64,000 bases of DNA from Xestospongia muta (taxonomy: Eukaryota; Porifera; Demospongiae; Haplosclerida; Petrosiidae). Location of the stretch: assembly GCA_963693285.1 (NCBI GenBank), contig OY848921.1, positions 1,054,001 through 1,118,000 of the forward strand, written 5' to 3'. A program made the translations under genes and the position numbers. Below, piece by piece: positions 1 to 12,789 of this stretch. Positions within the stretch are counted from its first letter, which is position 1. Every line of letters begins with the position of its first letter. The notes beneath the pieces were generated by a model that was not told where the DNA came from, made no database searches, and was given only the letters and a program-made list of their open reading frames with translations.

Positions 1-673
1 CTTGACAATATGTGTACTACATCATGTCCAACTAACTATGTTGCCAGTGCTAATACCAACTTTACATGTGGTAAGTAAAATAATATATATCTAATACATT
101 GATCCTATACTATGTAGCCTGTAATTATACCTGTGGTCCTAGTGAAGTTGCTAATGCTGCATGTAATGGATGTAATCTGACTGATATCTGTCTACGAGAT
201 ATGCCTTGTCAAAATGGAGGATCATGTATATTGTTATCTACCCCTAATAACTACACATGTAATTGCAGTGGTACTGGATATATTGGTACTAATTGTACTG
301 GTAAGCTATCTGTGTTACTATGGCTACTACAACAAGGAATTTAATAAGTTATACTCCCACAACCTTAATTTGAGTTATCACAACAAGTATTGTTATTGAA
401 CTATATCTTTACTAGGTCCTCTAGTAATAACACCATCAGGATCAGTGATAGTATTACACGGCAATGATCTATTAGCTAAATGTGAAGCTAGTGGTAATAT
501 TCTCTCCTATCAGTGGTTAGATAGTAATGGAGTTATTATCACTACTTCAAATTCAAGTCCTCTACTATTGAATATAACTAATGTGACTCAGTCTGACAGT
601 GGAACATATATCTGTAAAGTAATCTATATCAACTCAACAACTGAGAACTCGAGTATTCTCATAACAGTTGAAG
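1..673 (+). CDS. Partial N-terminal module of an aGPCR-family gene (module 0)
   Basis: Three in-frame exons are visible. They are the end of a Cys-rich exon (1-70), an EGF-like exon (118-300, 61 codons, containing CQNGGSC and TCNCSGTGYIGTNC) and an Ig exon (416-673, 86 codons, with the Y-Q-W core and SDSGTYICK). All junctions are phase 1 with GT-AG borders. The exons match exons 2-4 of gene A, 3170 bp downstream, almost base for base, and the following intron matches too. The Cys-rich exon starts outside the window, so I cannot tell whether this is the 5' end of a lost neighbour or alternative N-terminal exons. No stop or frameshift is seen in the three exons. Confidence 0.6.
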
Positions 674-1868
674 GTAAATATAACTATTTATAACTAAATG
701 TATACCAATTAACACATAAGTAAACAAATGATAGATATTAAAAATGGGTGGTGCTACATTCTTGACATAAGTATTAGTTAATGTAGATGCTGTGACTCTT
801 ATTGAAGGTAATACAATAATAGAATTTTTTTTTTATCTTGTTAGGTATAAATTCTTTCATAATATTTATTGATAAACAAAACATAATAAATTGACCTATT
901 TCCAATCTGGCAATAATATTTTATAAAATTATTGTGAATAAATTTATGTACTAGCCTACATAGATCATGGGATATCTACAAAAATCGTGATAATCAGAAA
1001 TGATAACTTACAGTATATTATCTACTACCATTATAACAATAATACTATTATTAACATCAACCACTAATATTATTTAAGCTTGCATTGTTTGTTACTATAG
1101 CAACTTTATAATTAAAACATGTTTTTATAGTAGAATATAAATTGATTAGGTAATAGTGAACTAACATAACATCAACCAATCTTAATGACTACTATATAAT
1201 AACATTACTGTATACACTAAGTATCTAAGTACTTGTAAGTATTGTAAGTATTTGTATATTTTCACTGTGTAGTATCTTTCCTAAGCACATATTGTATAAT
1301 AGCTTTTGAATAGTACTATTAGTGTCCATATTATCTACAGTAGGAAGAGGATATTAACCAATAGGTAATGTCAATAGGAAGAGGATATTAACCAATAGGT
1401 AATGTCAATATTACTATATTAACCAATAGGTAGTGTCAATATTACTATTAGTACAAATGATACAAAATATAAGTGATAAACTAGACTACTTTAGATAGAT
1501 ATGTTTATTTCTAATCACTTGTGAGAGTTTTGATACAAACTTTGTGAGAGTTATGAGTCACCAAGTAGACTAACTCTTGCTTATGAGACATGTCATGGTA
1601 AAAGTGGTTCTACCCAAAAGTCATCTTAGTGCCAGGACCAATTCTAGTAGTCAAATTAAAATAGATACTGACTTGACAAGCTATTCCATGTATATCTACA
1701 TTATTAATTCAAAGTTAATATAGTCTTTTGCAAATGACCATACCTACTTGCTGTATCAGTAGTTTAGTTATTATTAATCAATGAATACTTATTAATAAAA
1801 AATAACTTTTAGGCAAGGTTCTTTACTTTAAAATTTAGCGCTTTTCATTCAAGCAGAGTGACAAGAGG
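674..1868. other. Intron-like and intergenic DNA after module 0
   Basis: I find no coding exon here. About 674-1330 is homologous to the start of the large intron of gene A (about 3844-4460), so the duplication includes non-coding DNA. A short tandem repeat lies at 1342-1443. Homologous stretches (the block with tttacagtatattatctac) recur near 4180, 14500, 24110 and 33290. Confidence 0.6.
1342..1443. repeat. Short tandem repeat, unit about 34 bp
   Basis: A segment beginning aggaagaggatattaacc and ending near gtaatgtcaat occurs twice in a row. A shortened third copy (attaaccaataggtagtg) follows. It is absent from the homologous intron copy near 4460. No function is evident. Confidence 0.7.
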
Positions 1869-2155
1869 ATGAAAATACCTCTGTTCTTGCCATTAGCTAC
1901 TGGACAATCATAGGTCCTCTCCTTACAGTAGATGATATAGAGAGAGAGTTAATTAGTCTACTCATATTTACCAATGGAGCAGAATCACATCATCCTAACG
2001 TGTTATTACATCAGTATACTTGTCTTGCTCAAGGATCGACTAGAGATGCTTATCGTTGAGTGTCTCATATTTAGTTAACATGTTCAAGTGATACATGAGG
2101 TGCAGTAACTAATGATGGTTTTGGTACTCCTCCATTAAATCCAATGCTAAGAACT
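1869..2155 (+). pseudogene. Decayed copy of the aGPCR first exon
   Basis: The stretch aligns with exon 1 of gene A: ATG plus a signal peptide, then the segments equivalent to TVDDIERELDPL and CLAQGSTRD. It has lost part of the signal peptide. A stop lies just after the signal region (GGACAATCATAG context), another TGA follows the YR position, and about 60 bp is missing before the Cys-Ser segment. No donor site survives. It is a relic of another N-terminal module duplication. Confidence 0.75.
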
Positions 2156-2627
2156 AACAATTCCAAACTCCCAATTATTTCTTATTATCAGTTTATTTAA
2201 TTAGTTATTAATAATAATCATTTTTCATCTCAATATGTAAGAATGTAAACAAGATAGCAATTGCATCGTCCTTACATAATAGCACAGGTGGTACAAACAA
2301 TTGAGTAGATTCACCAACTATCTAAATCACTTAAATAATAATATAAGTGATATCTTGTTGCATTCTGTGCACGTGCTATTGACATCTTACTATCTTGTTT
2401 GTGTTCTTTTAGACTGATAGTGTCTATTAACCATTTTTATATTTACTTCATTTTAAAAAACGTTTTTGCTTACTTGTATATAATAGTAAATGATGATAAC
2501 TACTTGCTGTATCAGCAGTTTAGTATTATTTTATTGTTAATAACTGAATAGTTATTAATAAAATAACCAGTTAGCTAGTAACGATGTTCTTTACTTGAAA
2601 CTTAGTACTTTTCATTCAAACAGAGTG

Positions 2628-5600
2628 ATGAAGATATCTCTGTTCTTAACAGCTGTACTGATAGTAATACTGCCATTAGCTATTGGTCAATCATCATGTC
2701 CTCTCCCTACAGTTGATGATATAGAGAGGGAGTTAGATCCATTACTTGATATAGCAAATGGAGCAGCAAACTATAATCCTAACGTATCATCATATCAGTT
2801 TACTTGTCTTGCTCAAGGATCAACTAGAGATACTTATCGTAGAGTATCTATCATAGCTACATTTACTCCTAACAATGGACAACCTCAGGAAACTCAACAC
2901 TTTCAGTTAGAGTGTTCAAGTGGTACATGGAGTGCAAGAACTAATGATGGTTTTGAGACTCCTCCCTCCAATCCAATAGAAAGAAGAGATTGTTTTACTT
3001 GTGTACCTGAAAATCTTTTTGGTGACTCTAACCATTGTTCAGGTAAGTTAACATGATATTATTGTTGATATTATTAATAATTTATAAATAGAGTGTAGTG
3101 CAACCTGCAGGAATATGGGACAAGGTAGTTGTGTATCATCTATTAATGACTGTTGTCCATTCTTTGGTCTTGATAATATGTGTACTACATCATGTCCAAC
3201 TAACTACGTTGCCAGTGCTAATACCAACTTTACATGTGGTAAGTAAAATAATATATATATCTAATACATTGATCCTATACTATGTAGCCTGTAATTATAC
3301 CTGTGGTCCTAGTGAAGTTGCTAATGCTGCATGTAATGGATGTAATCTGACTGATATCTGTCTACGAGATATGCCTTGTCAAAATGGAGGATCATGTATA
3401 TTGTTATCTGCCCCTAATAACTACACATGTAATTGCAGTGGTACTGGATATATTGGTACTAATTGTACTGGTAAGCTATCTGTGTTACTATGGCTACTAC
3501 AACAAGGAATTTAATAAGTTATACTCCCACAACCTTAATTTGAGTTATCACAACAAGTATTGTTATTGAACTATATCTTTACTAGGTCCTCCAGTGATAA
3601 CACCATCAGGATCAGTGATAGTATTACACGGCAATGATCTATTAGCTAAATGTGAAGCTAGTGGTAATATTCTCTCCTATCAGTGGTTAGATAGTAATGG
3701 AGTTATTATCACTACTTCAAATTCATGTCCTCTACTATTGAATTTAACTAATGTGACTCAGTCTGACAGTGGAACATATATCTGTAAAGTAATCTATACC
3801 AACTCAGCAACTGAGAACTCGAGTATTCTCATAACAGTTGAAGGTAAATATAACTATTTATAACTAAATGTATACCAATTAACATATAAGTAAACAAATG
3901 ATAGGTAATAAAAATGGGTGGTGCTACATTTTTGACATAAGTATTAGTTAACGTAGATGCTGTGACTCTTATTGAAGGTAATACAATAATAGAATTTTTT
4001 TTTATCTTGTTAGGTATAAATTCTTTCATAATATTTATTGATAAACAAAACATCATAACTTGACCTATTTCCAATCTTGCAATAATATTTTATAAAATTA
4101 TTGTGAATAAATTTATGTACTAGCCTACATAGATCATGGGATATCTAGAAAAGTTGTGATAATCAGAAATGATAACTTACAGTATATTACCTACTACCAC
4201 TATAACAATAATACTATTAACATTGACCACTAATATTATTTAAGCTTGTTTGTTACTATAGCAACTTTAAAACATGTGTTTATAGTAGAATATAAATTGA
4301 TTAGGTAATAGTGAACTAACATAACCACTGCCCAGTCTTAATGACTACTACATAATAACATTACTGTATACACTAAGTATTATAAGTATTTGGATATTTT
4401 CAATGTGTGGTATCTTTCCTAAGCACATATTGTATAATAGCTTTTGAATAGTATTAAATTATATATTGCACTGCATATCAAAACACTGACCCAAAATATA
4501 TTATTATTATAAAGGTCATGCATGAAAGTCAGTATTACAACGTCAGATTATAGTACTATATATGCTGCTACTACTGATATCTGTTATTATAACACATAGT
4601 AAGAACATAGGAATGTCATTAGTATACGCATGTTTTGTTAAGACAAGCACTCAATAATGAAGTAATACAGCTGCATTAACAAGGCTATAATTTAAAAACC
4701 ATTTTGTTATTATTGTTTGAATTTATCAATTTTACAGTGAAGCTTTTGAATATTGAAATTAAATTGAAGAGCTAGCAGAAAGAATATAAAATGCACCTAT
4801 TGTCATAGCACTCGTGATAATACTAATAAATTAATTATTACTTGCTATGTGCATTGACAGTTAAATTTCATACATCACTTTAAATTGTCATATACAATAA
4901 AATAAAATGATACATGAGTGTATATATAGATTCATAACACGTGGCTTAGACCCATGGGACTATCTGGCATGAAAAACATGCCAGAAGTAATGTTAAATGT
5001 ATTTCCAAGTTAAAACAAGGACTTGTAAAATAATACTACTAACTTAATAACAATTATATTAGAGATACACTTAAAAACTTTATAATTATAGTTTCAATCA
5101 AATCTTGGTTATCATAGTTTCATCAATATGATGTACATGTAGTCTAATTGAGTCATCCACAAAGCCAATTATAGTAACTAAATACGTAAAGCCGATCCAG
5201 GAAGTAATCCTAAGTAATGCCCAGTAATAGAAGCTGTGAGCAAGAGATGAATACTGTTTTAATAAGGCATTTGTAACTAACACTAACCAGCAGTCACATA
5301 CAAGCAAGCTCTTCTATAGTACAGCATCACATCATTGACTATAATGACATACTCCATAAACTATATGCTTGTCTCACAACTTAAGATAACACTAATTTTA
5401 TAATGTTTCTCTTGTTAAAACTAACACTCTATAATAATAACATTGTAGTACTACAATAATGCTAAGTATTTCCATGATTACATAATATAGCTATTCTTAG
5501 TTTATGAGGGAGTGACAGTCAATGGTATAAACAACTTTTTCAAATTGGGGGAGGAATGACTCAGTACAATTAAATAAGCTGCCACAAAGTGACACATTGG

Positions 5601-8600
5601 AACTATGTGTAGCTATTACAGTTAATAATAATATTGACTATTTGTCTACACAGGGTAAGTGTGAATATTATGCATACAAAACCTATAAGGAATGCCTGAG
5701 AGAACTAAAATTTCAAAATTAAAATTTAGAGGGCTGCAGACCCCAACCCTCACCCTTGTCTAATCCTTGGAGTGACAGTGTGAACTGTCTTATAATACGT
5801 TCCTAATCATTAAGTAGATTTATGACTAAAGTAAACTTTAAAAAATGAAAATCATTTTTCACCATACTTAGATGGCTGGAGTACATCAGCAAGTTCTCAT
5901 ATTATTGGAGCACTGCCTATTCTACAAAAACAGGGTCTTTCACTTGTTATTAGTACTGCAGAAAATAAACCAGTCAATTTTACAGTCAAAAACTTAGCAG
6001 GAACTCTATCCAGTGGCTCAGTTACTTCTAATACATCAACAACTGTCAATTTGAATGTAAGTAATACTGTTGATAGTAGGACAGACAGAGAGAAAGGTAT
6101 CATAGTGTCTACAGGATCACGTAACAAATTATCGGTCTATGTTGCTGTTAGTGGTAGTCAAACAGCTGGTGTCTATCAGAGTTATCCTACCTGGGGATAT
6201 CCTGTCAACGAATATGTTTACTATGCTATTTCCACTGATAGTAATACCGAAGGTTCGTTTAGTACCCTCCTTCTTGTATCTGCCAACAATGATACTATCA
6301 TTACTATAACTCCTACAGATAATATAACTATTCCACATGATCTGAGTCCCACTGGTATTAATATCATAATAACTGAAGGAAACTCTGTAACTATTCAACT
6401 GGACTATCTTCAAACATTTTTAATTGACTCAACAAATGATCTAACTGGTTCAAAAGTTGTTTCAAACAAACCAATTGCTGTCTACTCAGGACACACATGT
6501 GGTGAAGCACCAACACCAGGAATACCTACTTGTGACTTTCTTGGTGAGCAAATACCTCCATCAGCATCTTGGGGTAATTCCTTCCTTGTAAGTCCATTTT
6601 CTACTCGTAAGTCAGGCTATCTGTTGAATTTTGTCAGCTCACAAGATAATACTAACATCAATATATCTTGTCAATCAAACATCAAATATGAGATACCATC
6701 ACTAGAGGAAGATGATACAGCATCACAACTGATCGCTGGTCAAAACATTTGTCATATTTATGCAAATAATCCTATTCTTGTAGCACAGTTTTCTTTGGGA
6801 CAAGGGCTTGATTCAGATGGTGAAAATTATATTCCTGGTGACCCTGCTGTAGTGATTGTTCCTCCTTTCCTACACTATGTGGCTAGTACTGTATTTCCTG
6901 CCATCACTCTGTTGTCGTCTACAAAATATATGAACTTAGCTGTTATTTTATCGAACTTCAATTCTTCTCTTATATTATTAAACGATGTATCACTTGGCTC
7001 AGAAACATGGACTACAATTAATAGTGATGATGGCAGTAGTGTAGTTGGTTATGTATTAGCTAATTATTCTCTTTCAAGTAATATTAACAATGTCAGGTAT
7101 GAAGATCCAAATGCCAGACTCTGTCCACTTATATTTGGTTCAACCCAATTTGTTGGCTATACATATACTGGAGGACTAAACATGATTCCTTATGGATATA
7201 AAGGTATAAAGAAACCATTTTTTTATTTAAAGCCGTTTATTTTTTATATAGTATAGCTCCATCACCATCAATTGATAATGTTTATTATGCTTGTATGTTT
7301 ATTTTTTTTGTTTCAAAGATCTTATTATTAACCTGACACCTTTGGTGGAAGTAATGAATGGTGACACTGCCGTTTTAAACTGTGATGCTAGTGGTAACCC
7401 TCCTCCTACTGTACACTGGATATTTCATGGTAGTAACATAACAAATGATACTGTTAAGTATATTATAACAAATGGAGTCTTAACAATACTGAATGTAGAG
7501 CTTAATGATGCTGGAGATTATCATTGTACTGCATCTAATGTATACAGATCTGTGAGTGGCACAATTGAGTTAAAAGTTCAAGGTAACTCTACACTTTAAA
7601 TGTATAAAATTTATCAACTCTGTTTAACAGTACCTCCATTTTTTATTAATGTTCTCTCAACTAAGACATTTGCTATTCTTGGTGGTAATGTGAGTATCAA
7701 CTGCACTGCTTATGGTGTTCCTAGACCTACTGTGACCTGGAGAAAGAATAATGAACACATATCCTCATCTTCCCCTGGCATTACTATTATTAATGATAAT
7801 GTGACAGTTCATCAAGTTACAAGCTACCTCATGTTGAGTCATATTTCTCATAATGACTCAGGAATATATCACTGTAATGCAAGTAATGAATTAGTTGAAG
7901 TGAAATCCATCATCTCATCTGGAAGGGTATACATTTTAAGTAAGTCTAAAGGTTTGTTATACAAACAATGTTATTATTTGTTATAAATTAGGTCCTCCGT
8001 CTCTTGAAAAGGGCTTTATGAACATCACTAAAAATCAATCAGACACTGTCCAATTATCTTGTACATTTTCTGGTCAACCTGTTCCTCAAGTCACATGGTC
8101 GAGATCTCAGAACAATGCTGATAAGGAAGAACTTGATAATAGGACCAACAAAATAACTGTAACTAGTTCTAGCAATGATACTACAGTTGTGTCTACTTTG
8201 AAGATAAATGATATACAAAAAACAGATGAAGGGAAGTATATTTGTAATGCATCTAATGGCATACCAAACTTGATTCAATCACAAGAATACAACAAAGCTT
8301 TCATAACAGTTCAAGGTATTATGTATTATTTTAATTATAAATGACATCTTTTCTTTTCTTTATTTAGTACCACCTACTGTACAAGCAGTATCTAATAGAG
8401 TCATTGGATTACTTCATGAATCTGTTACTATTTCATTTACTATCACTAATGATTTCCCAAAAGTGAAAATATATAACATACAATGGCAAGTCAAACAATT
8501 GGATTCTGAAGGATTTATGTTCATTAGCCCTGAGCTTTATTTTGAAAACCCACTTTCTTTAATTATCCGCAATGTTCAGTTAAGGGACAGAGGATTATAT

Positions 8601-11600
8601 AAAATGTCAGCACAAAATGAAGCAGGAATTAGTGAGGCAACAATTGTTCTAGATGTATATGGTATGGTAAAATTATAGAATTAATTTTCATATCTTCTTA
8701 ATGATTTCAGTTACAGCTGCTTTATGGAACAATACTGGAGGGACTGTAATAAAAGAGAAAGGACAAAATGTTGTGTTCAACTGTACTGCTGATGGTCTTC
8801 CAAGACCTGTCATTGTATGGAGGAAAAATGGTCGACTTTTATTGAATGCTAGTAGATTAAAAATTATATCATCAGATCAGACCAATGGTTTTCGCTCAAA
8901 CATTATCCCTGAAATTCTACAACGTACAAGTATGCTAGAAATTACAGACTTGAAAGGAAATGATAATGGTAGCTATTCTTGTCGAGCTGATAATGAAGCT
9001 AATTTAGGAGTTGTATTAACAACACCATTTACATTACAAGTAATAGAACGTAAGTGATTAGCTATTCTTGAATACTTGTTATTAAAAAATTCTTTTAGCT
9101 CCACCAACCAATTATTGTTTGAGTTCTCCATGTGGTAGAAATGGTAAATGTCATAGTTTGAGTAATGGATATTTATGTGATTGTTATGATGGATACACTG
9201 GTAGCAATTGTGAACAAGGCAAGTTATGAATGATTTCAATCTCTAGTTTATTTGTTTCAGTACAGTTGTAGTGGTATCAGTTCCACCACAAATTACACAG
9301 CCTCCTAAAAATACTTCAGGAAATCTCTACTCTACTACTAACCTCACATGTAAAGCTACTGGTTCTCCTATTCCTACTATTCTATGGTATAAAGATGATG
9401 TGTTAATTCCCAATGATAATAGTGATTCCTCTGTATTGTTATTCTCTGAATTGGGTTTAACTGATCGAGGATTTTACTACTGTGAAGCTAGGAGTATAAT
9501 AGATGGAAAAATTGTATTTGTAGTATCTTCAAAAGTACTACTAAATATCACAGGTATGAAAGATTTTTATTTTATGATGTCTACTATTTATTTTAATCCA
9601 GATGTTATTCAGTATGAAGCTAAAATAGAACTACCAGATGACTTTTATGAGAGAAGTAATTTGAGTATATCTGATAGGATCTCTGATCTTATTAACAAGG
9701 TAGCTGATGTGTCACAAATGTTATAATTACTTTATTTATTATTTAGAGTAACAACTATCTTACTGGTAGTCAACTGACTAATATCTCAAACACCTCATTT
9801 TTCTTCATTCAAATTTTTAATGCTAGTAACTTAAAGTCAGTACATTCATTTTTCACTAGATATTATATCAGACAATGTTTAGTTATACTGCACAAGTCCA
9901 TACTATTCCTATTGTTATTACTTTGGTCACAAAGAGTGGAGCTTCTGAAGAGCTCAAGGATGGAGTACAACATCAAATGGCTATGCTAGGCAGACAACTT
10001 AGTGTCAATATTTCAGTAGCTGAAGTAGACAGATTTGGTAAAACATATTTTAATTTATGTTTGATTTTTGTGTGTTTATAAGATGGCTGTCCTCCTGACA
10101 AAACTATCATACCATCACATTCTGGCAGGCAAGACCTTGAACTTATTCTCTTCTGGCCTGAAACTAATATTGGAGGAGAAGCTATAGTCAGGTGTCCTTG
10201 TGGAAATGGGAGTTCAGGAGGACAAATATTACAAGCTAGTCGATATTGTGGAGGAGACTTTACCAGAGGTGCAGAATGGTCTGAAGGAAGCATAGCAGCT
10301 TGTAATTTCAGTGACCTAGCAAGAGAAATATGTCAGCTAAGAAATGTTTGTTTTTGAATGTAAATACAGGAAAGTAATCATTATTTTCCTTTTTAGCTTC
10401 CTGTAGCTGAGAGAGTAGTACGGTTAGAGAACCTTACAAGTAACAGTAATGTTTTAGGATCAACTGAAGTAACAGCAAGTGTGAGTGTACTGGTGACAGC
10501 TACTGAAGGTGTATCTGGTAATATTACGGTGAGGAAATCTTTTAATCAACATGACAGTACCTCTTTTTTATATTGCCTTTAAAGTTGACAACAACATTTT
10601 TAGAAGTAGTGGACAACATATTAGATGTCAATCAAGATACATTACAAACCAGTCAAGAAACCTCTAACACATCAGCTAAGTTAGTTTGTTATTTCAAGTA
10701 AATACTAGTACATATTTTGTAGGATATTGGAAGCTATCGAATTAGTTGTGGAGAATATACCACTTACTAATACATCAGAACCTGTTGTAATTTCTCAAAG
10801 GTCATTTGCTGTATCTTTGCAACAAGTAAATATTGATGAATTTAAACAATCTGGTCAAACATTCAGTGTAAATTTTGGAGATTTTTCTAATGATAATCAA
10901 AGCCTTAATTCCAATGATCTTACATTTGGAGGATCTAATCAACAACCAACTGCTGCTATCAATCTACCCAGAAATTTACTAAATGGACTTCCAAACATCA
11001 CTAATAATACTAGAATCACTCATTCAGTTTTTATCACTGACTCATTATTCCTGAGGAGAGATGACAACTTCCAAGAGGTTGGCAGCATTATTTTATCAGC
11101 TGGTATAGTGGGGACAGATACTATCAGGGGACTTAATCCTCCTGTGGGTCTTAGTTTCATGATCAATCCTGTGAGTGTAGGATTTCTATTTGTTTATTAA
11201 TGGCTTTCTTTATTTTAGAATATAAATGGTTCATCTCCTCAGTGTTCATTTTGGAATCAATCTTTAGATGGTAAATATGATTTTGATATAATAATTTTAA
11301 TTTATACAATAGATGGATATGGAGATTGGTCAAGTGAAGGGTGTCGTAATGTTACCAGAAATGAAACAGAAGTTCTCTGTGAATGTAATCATCTCACAAG
11401 CTTTGCTATATTATTGGTAACAAATGTTTGTTTAATGATATAAATATTTATTTTGATATTCAGGATGTGTCTGTGACAGTTGAACCAACAGAGAGAACAG
11501 GATTGACATTGTTTTTGGATTCTGTGACTTACATTGGTATCATTGTATCCCTGTTTTGCCTGATTATAACTATTATCTCATATCTCTCTAACAAGTAAAA

Positions 11601-12789
11601 TACTATTATAACTACAAATTTGTTGATATGTGTGTCATGCTTTGTTCTTACAGGAAACTTCGTAATTCTGATCATGGACAACTTCTCCTCAATTTATGTT
11701 TTGCTTTAATGGGTCTTTACATTACATTTATTTTTGCTGTTCACAGTCGAGATGTTCCAGGTCTCTGTGCTGTTACAGGAGCAGTGTTACAGTATTTTTT
11801 CCTGGTGACATTCATAGTGATGGCTGCAGAGGCTATCAATCTGTACATGAATTTAGTGATTGTTCTTGGTCAGAAAATTCATCACTTTGTTTTGAAGGCT
11901 ACCATTTTATCCTGGAGTGAGTGGTTGATAAGTGTCTTAGGTTTAATTAATGTTTAATACTTTTCTTTAGTAACTCCATTCTTTATTGTATTGTTCTGCT
12001 TTGCTCCCAATTACAAAAACTACTTGAGTGATCATTTGTGAGTAAAATTAAAGCTTAATTTAAAATTTTATTACATTTATTACTTGTAGTTGTCGTGCTT
12101 TTAATGTTCCATATTATGTTGGTATGGTGGTACCATTTCTGATCATCTATATCTTTAATTGGGTGGTGTTTTTCATCATATTTGTTTCTCTCATCAAAAA
12201 AAGCTTGCAATCTAATTTAAAGGATGTTAAATCAAAGGATGATAAAGGCAAAATATCTTTTATTTGCCAACAGCTTGTTATAGTTACAACATTGTCAATT
12301 TTGTTTGGTCTGGGATGGGGTATTGGATTGTTAGCCACTCAAGATATCCATACCAATAAGACAGTACAAGATCTGCTTGCTGCATTGTTTGTGATCATGA
12401 CTGCCTTTCATGGTCTGTTTATTTTAATGCACTGTCTTCGTTCAAAAGAAGTAAGAAACACTTGGAAACAATGGGTTCTTAATGTCACAGGCAAAAATAT
12501 CAGTCAATTTTCTTCATCAACATTTACTCATAAACACAAAAAGCGATATAACATTGCAGCAGCTAATTTTGGAGGCAATTCTTTGGGAAAATCCGATTAT
12601 GACAATAATGTAACACTTCAATCTTATAAAGAAAAAGCTTCAAGTTCTCCTATAGATGTGTTAATTGTAGAGAATAGAGAGGTGGAGATGGAAAGTGGTG
12701 CATTATCTGAGACAACCTTCACTAAGTCATTTTACGATGATAAGAATCAAAAGGAAGAATTACAAAAAGAAGAAGAGGAACAGAATTAA
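2628..12789 (+). CDS. Gene A: Ig/EGF/IgGFc-binding adhesion GPCR, 25 exons
   Basis: Predicted exons: 2628-3042, 3092-3238, 3288-3470, 3586-3843, 5872-7203, 7319-7582, 7631-7939, 7992-8315, 8368-8661, 8711-9049, 9099-9218, 9266-9553, 9602-9699, 9747-9835, 9883-10037, 10083-10345, 10397-10517, 10604-10679, 10723-11170, 11219-11270, 11313-11416, 11464-11594, 11654-11916, 11971-12037, 12090-12789. They total 6840 nt, 2279 residues, with no stop. By residue: signal peptide (MKISLFLTAV...) and novel N-terminus to 138, Cys-rich 139-187, EGF 188-248, Ig 249-334, IgGFc-binding 335-778, four Ig to 1175, Ig to 1288, EGF to 1328, Ig to 1424, SEA-like stalk to 1538, HRM-like to 1626, GAIN/GPS to 1893, 7TM to about 2165, acidic tail. 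Borders are GT-AG except a GC donor at 9219. The ligand is unknown; such receptors self-cleave at the GPS and sit in the plasma membrane. TM7 lacks one residue that genes B-D have. Confidence 0.82.
3844..5871. other. Large intron of gene A
   Basis: A 2.0-kb gap separates the first Ig exon from the IgGFc-binding exon, where most introns of this gene are about 50 bp. I see no exon. It holds the shared family intron sequence (about 3844-4460) and, at about 5115-5200, a segment resembling the left end of the foldback element at 13754-14079 (shared tttcatcaatatgatg). The short minus-strand frame near 5098-5307 has no supporting feature. Confidence 0.6.
5872..7203 (+). other. IgGFc-binding-like domain exon of gene A
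   Basis: One exon of 444 codons. Hallmarks of the IgGFc-binding protein N-terminal family are visible. They include LLLVSANNDTIITI, then LQTFLIDSTNDLTGSKVVS, KPIAVYSGHTCGEAP, a Cys-Asp-Phe-Leu then EQIPPSASWG motif, and PAVVIVPPFLHY. In vertebrates this region belongs to secreted Fc-gamma-binding mucin-like proteins; here it sits in the ectodomain of a 7TM receptor. The exon seems to start at a newer acceptor (atttttcaccatacttag). The equivalent 5' part of the gene D exon is diverged and stopped in gene A. Function, probably adhesive, is inferred from family only. Confidence 0.8.
10083..11416 (+). other. HRM-like, GAIN and GPS exons of gene A
   Basis: The exon at 10083-10345 has a hormone-receptor-motif layout: FWPETNIGGEA, a CPCGNGS stretch, YCGGDFTRGAEW, and a final Cys before LAREIC. 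Exons 10397-11170 give the helical then beta-rich GAIN region. Exons 11219-11270 and 11313-11416 give the GPS, with Cys, two Trp and Cys in order, then CECNHLTSFAILL. The expected autoproteolysis site is between Leu and Thr of HLT. For the 10397 exon the frame holds only if the donor at 10518 (gtaata) is used, not the one 12 nt downstream (gtgagg). Confidence 0.85.
11464..12789 (+). other. 7TM core and cytoplasmic tail of gene A
   Basis: Four exons encode family B2-type helices. TM1 is in VTYIGIIVSLFCLIITIIS. TM2 and TM3 lie in the LLLNLCFALMGLYITFIF exon, with the conserved loop Cys of GLCAV. TM4 begins at the ILSW/ITPFFIV junction. TM5-TM7 are in the last exon, with the TM6 motif FGLGWGIGLLA. 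The tail of roughly 100 residues is hydrophilic and ends in a Glu-rich run. A DVLIVENREVEMESG segment recurs in the tails of B and C and in the pseudogene tails. Confidence 0.85.

Noticed and set aside
3098..3514. Open frame starting MQPAGIWDKVV (also at 15909 and 25492)
   Set aside because: Wrong frame of the Cys-rich exon. The frame with GQGSCVSSINDCC is conserved, keeps its Cys and matches the phase-1 splice sites.
5098..5307. Minus-strand open frame of 69 codons
   Set aside because: No motif or splice context. It overlaps a segment resembling the foldback element.
8054..8278. Minus-strand frames opposite Ig exons (also 39578, 6129, 33951, 20776, 29948)
   Set aside because: Shadows of well-supported + strand exons.
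10596..10720. Read-through of the GAIN intron as coding (20178-20423 frame)
   Set aside because: The frame ends at a stop soon after, and a 76-nt exon in another frame joins cleanly on both sides in all four genes.
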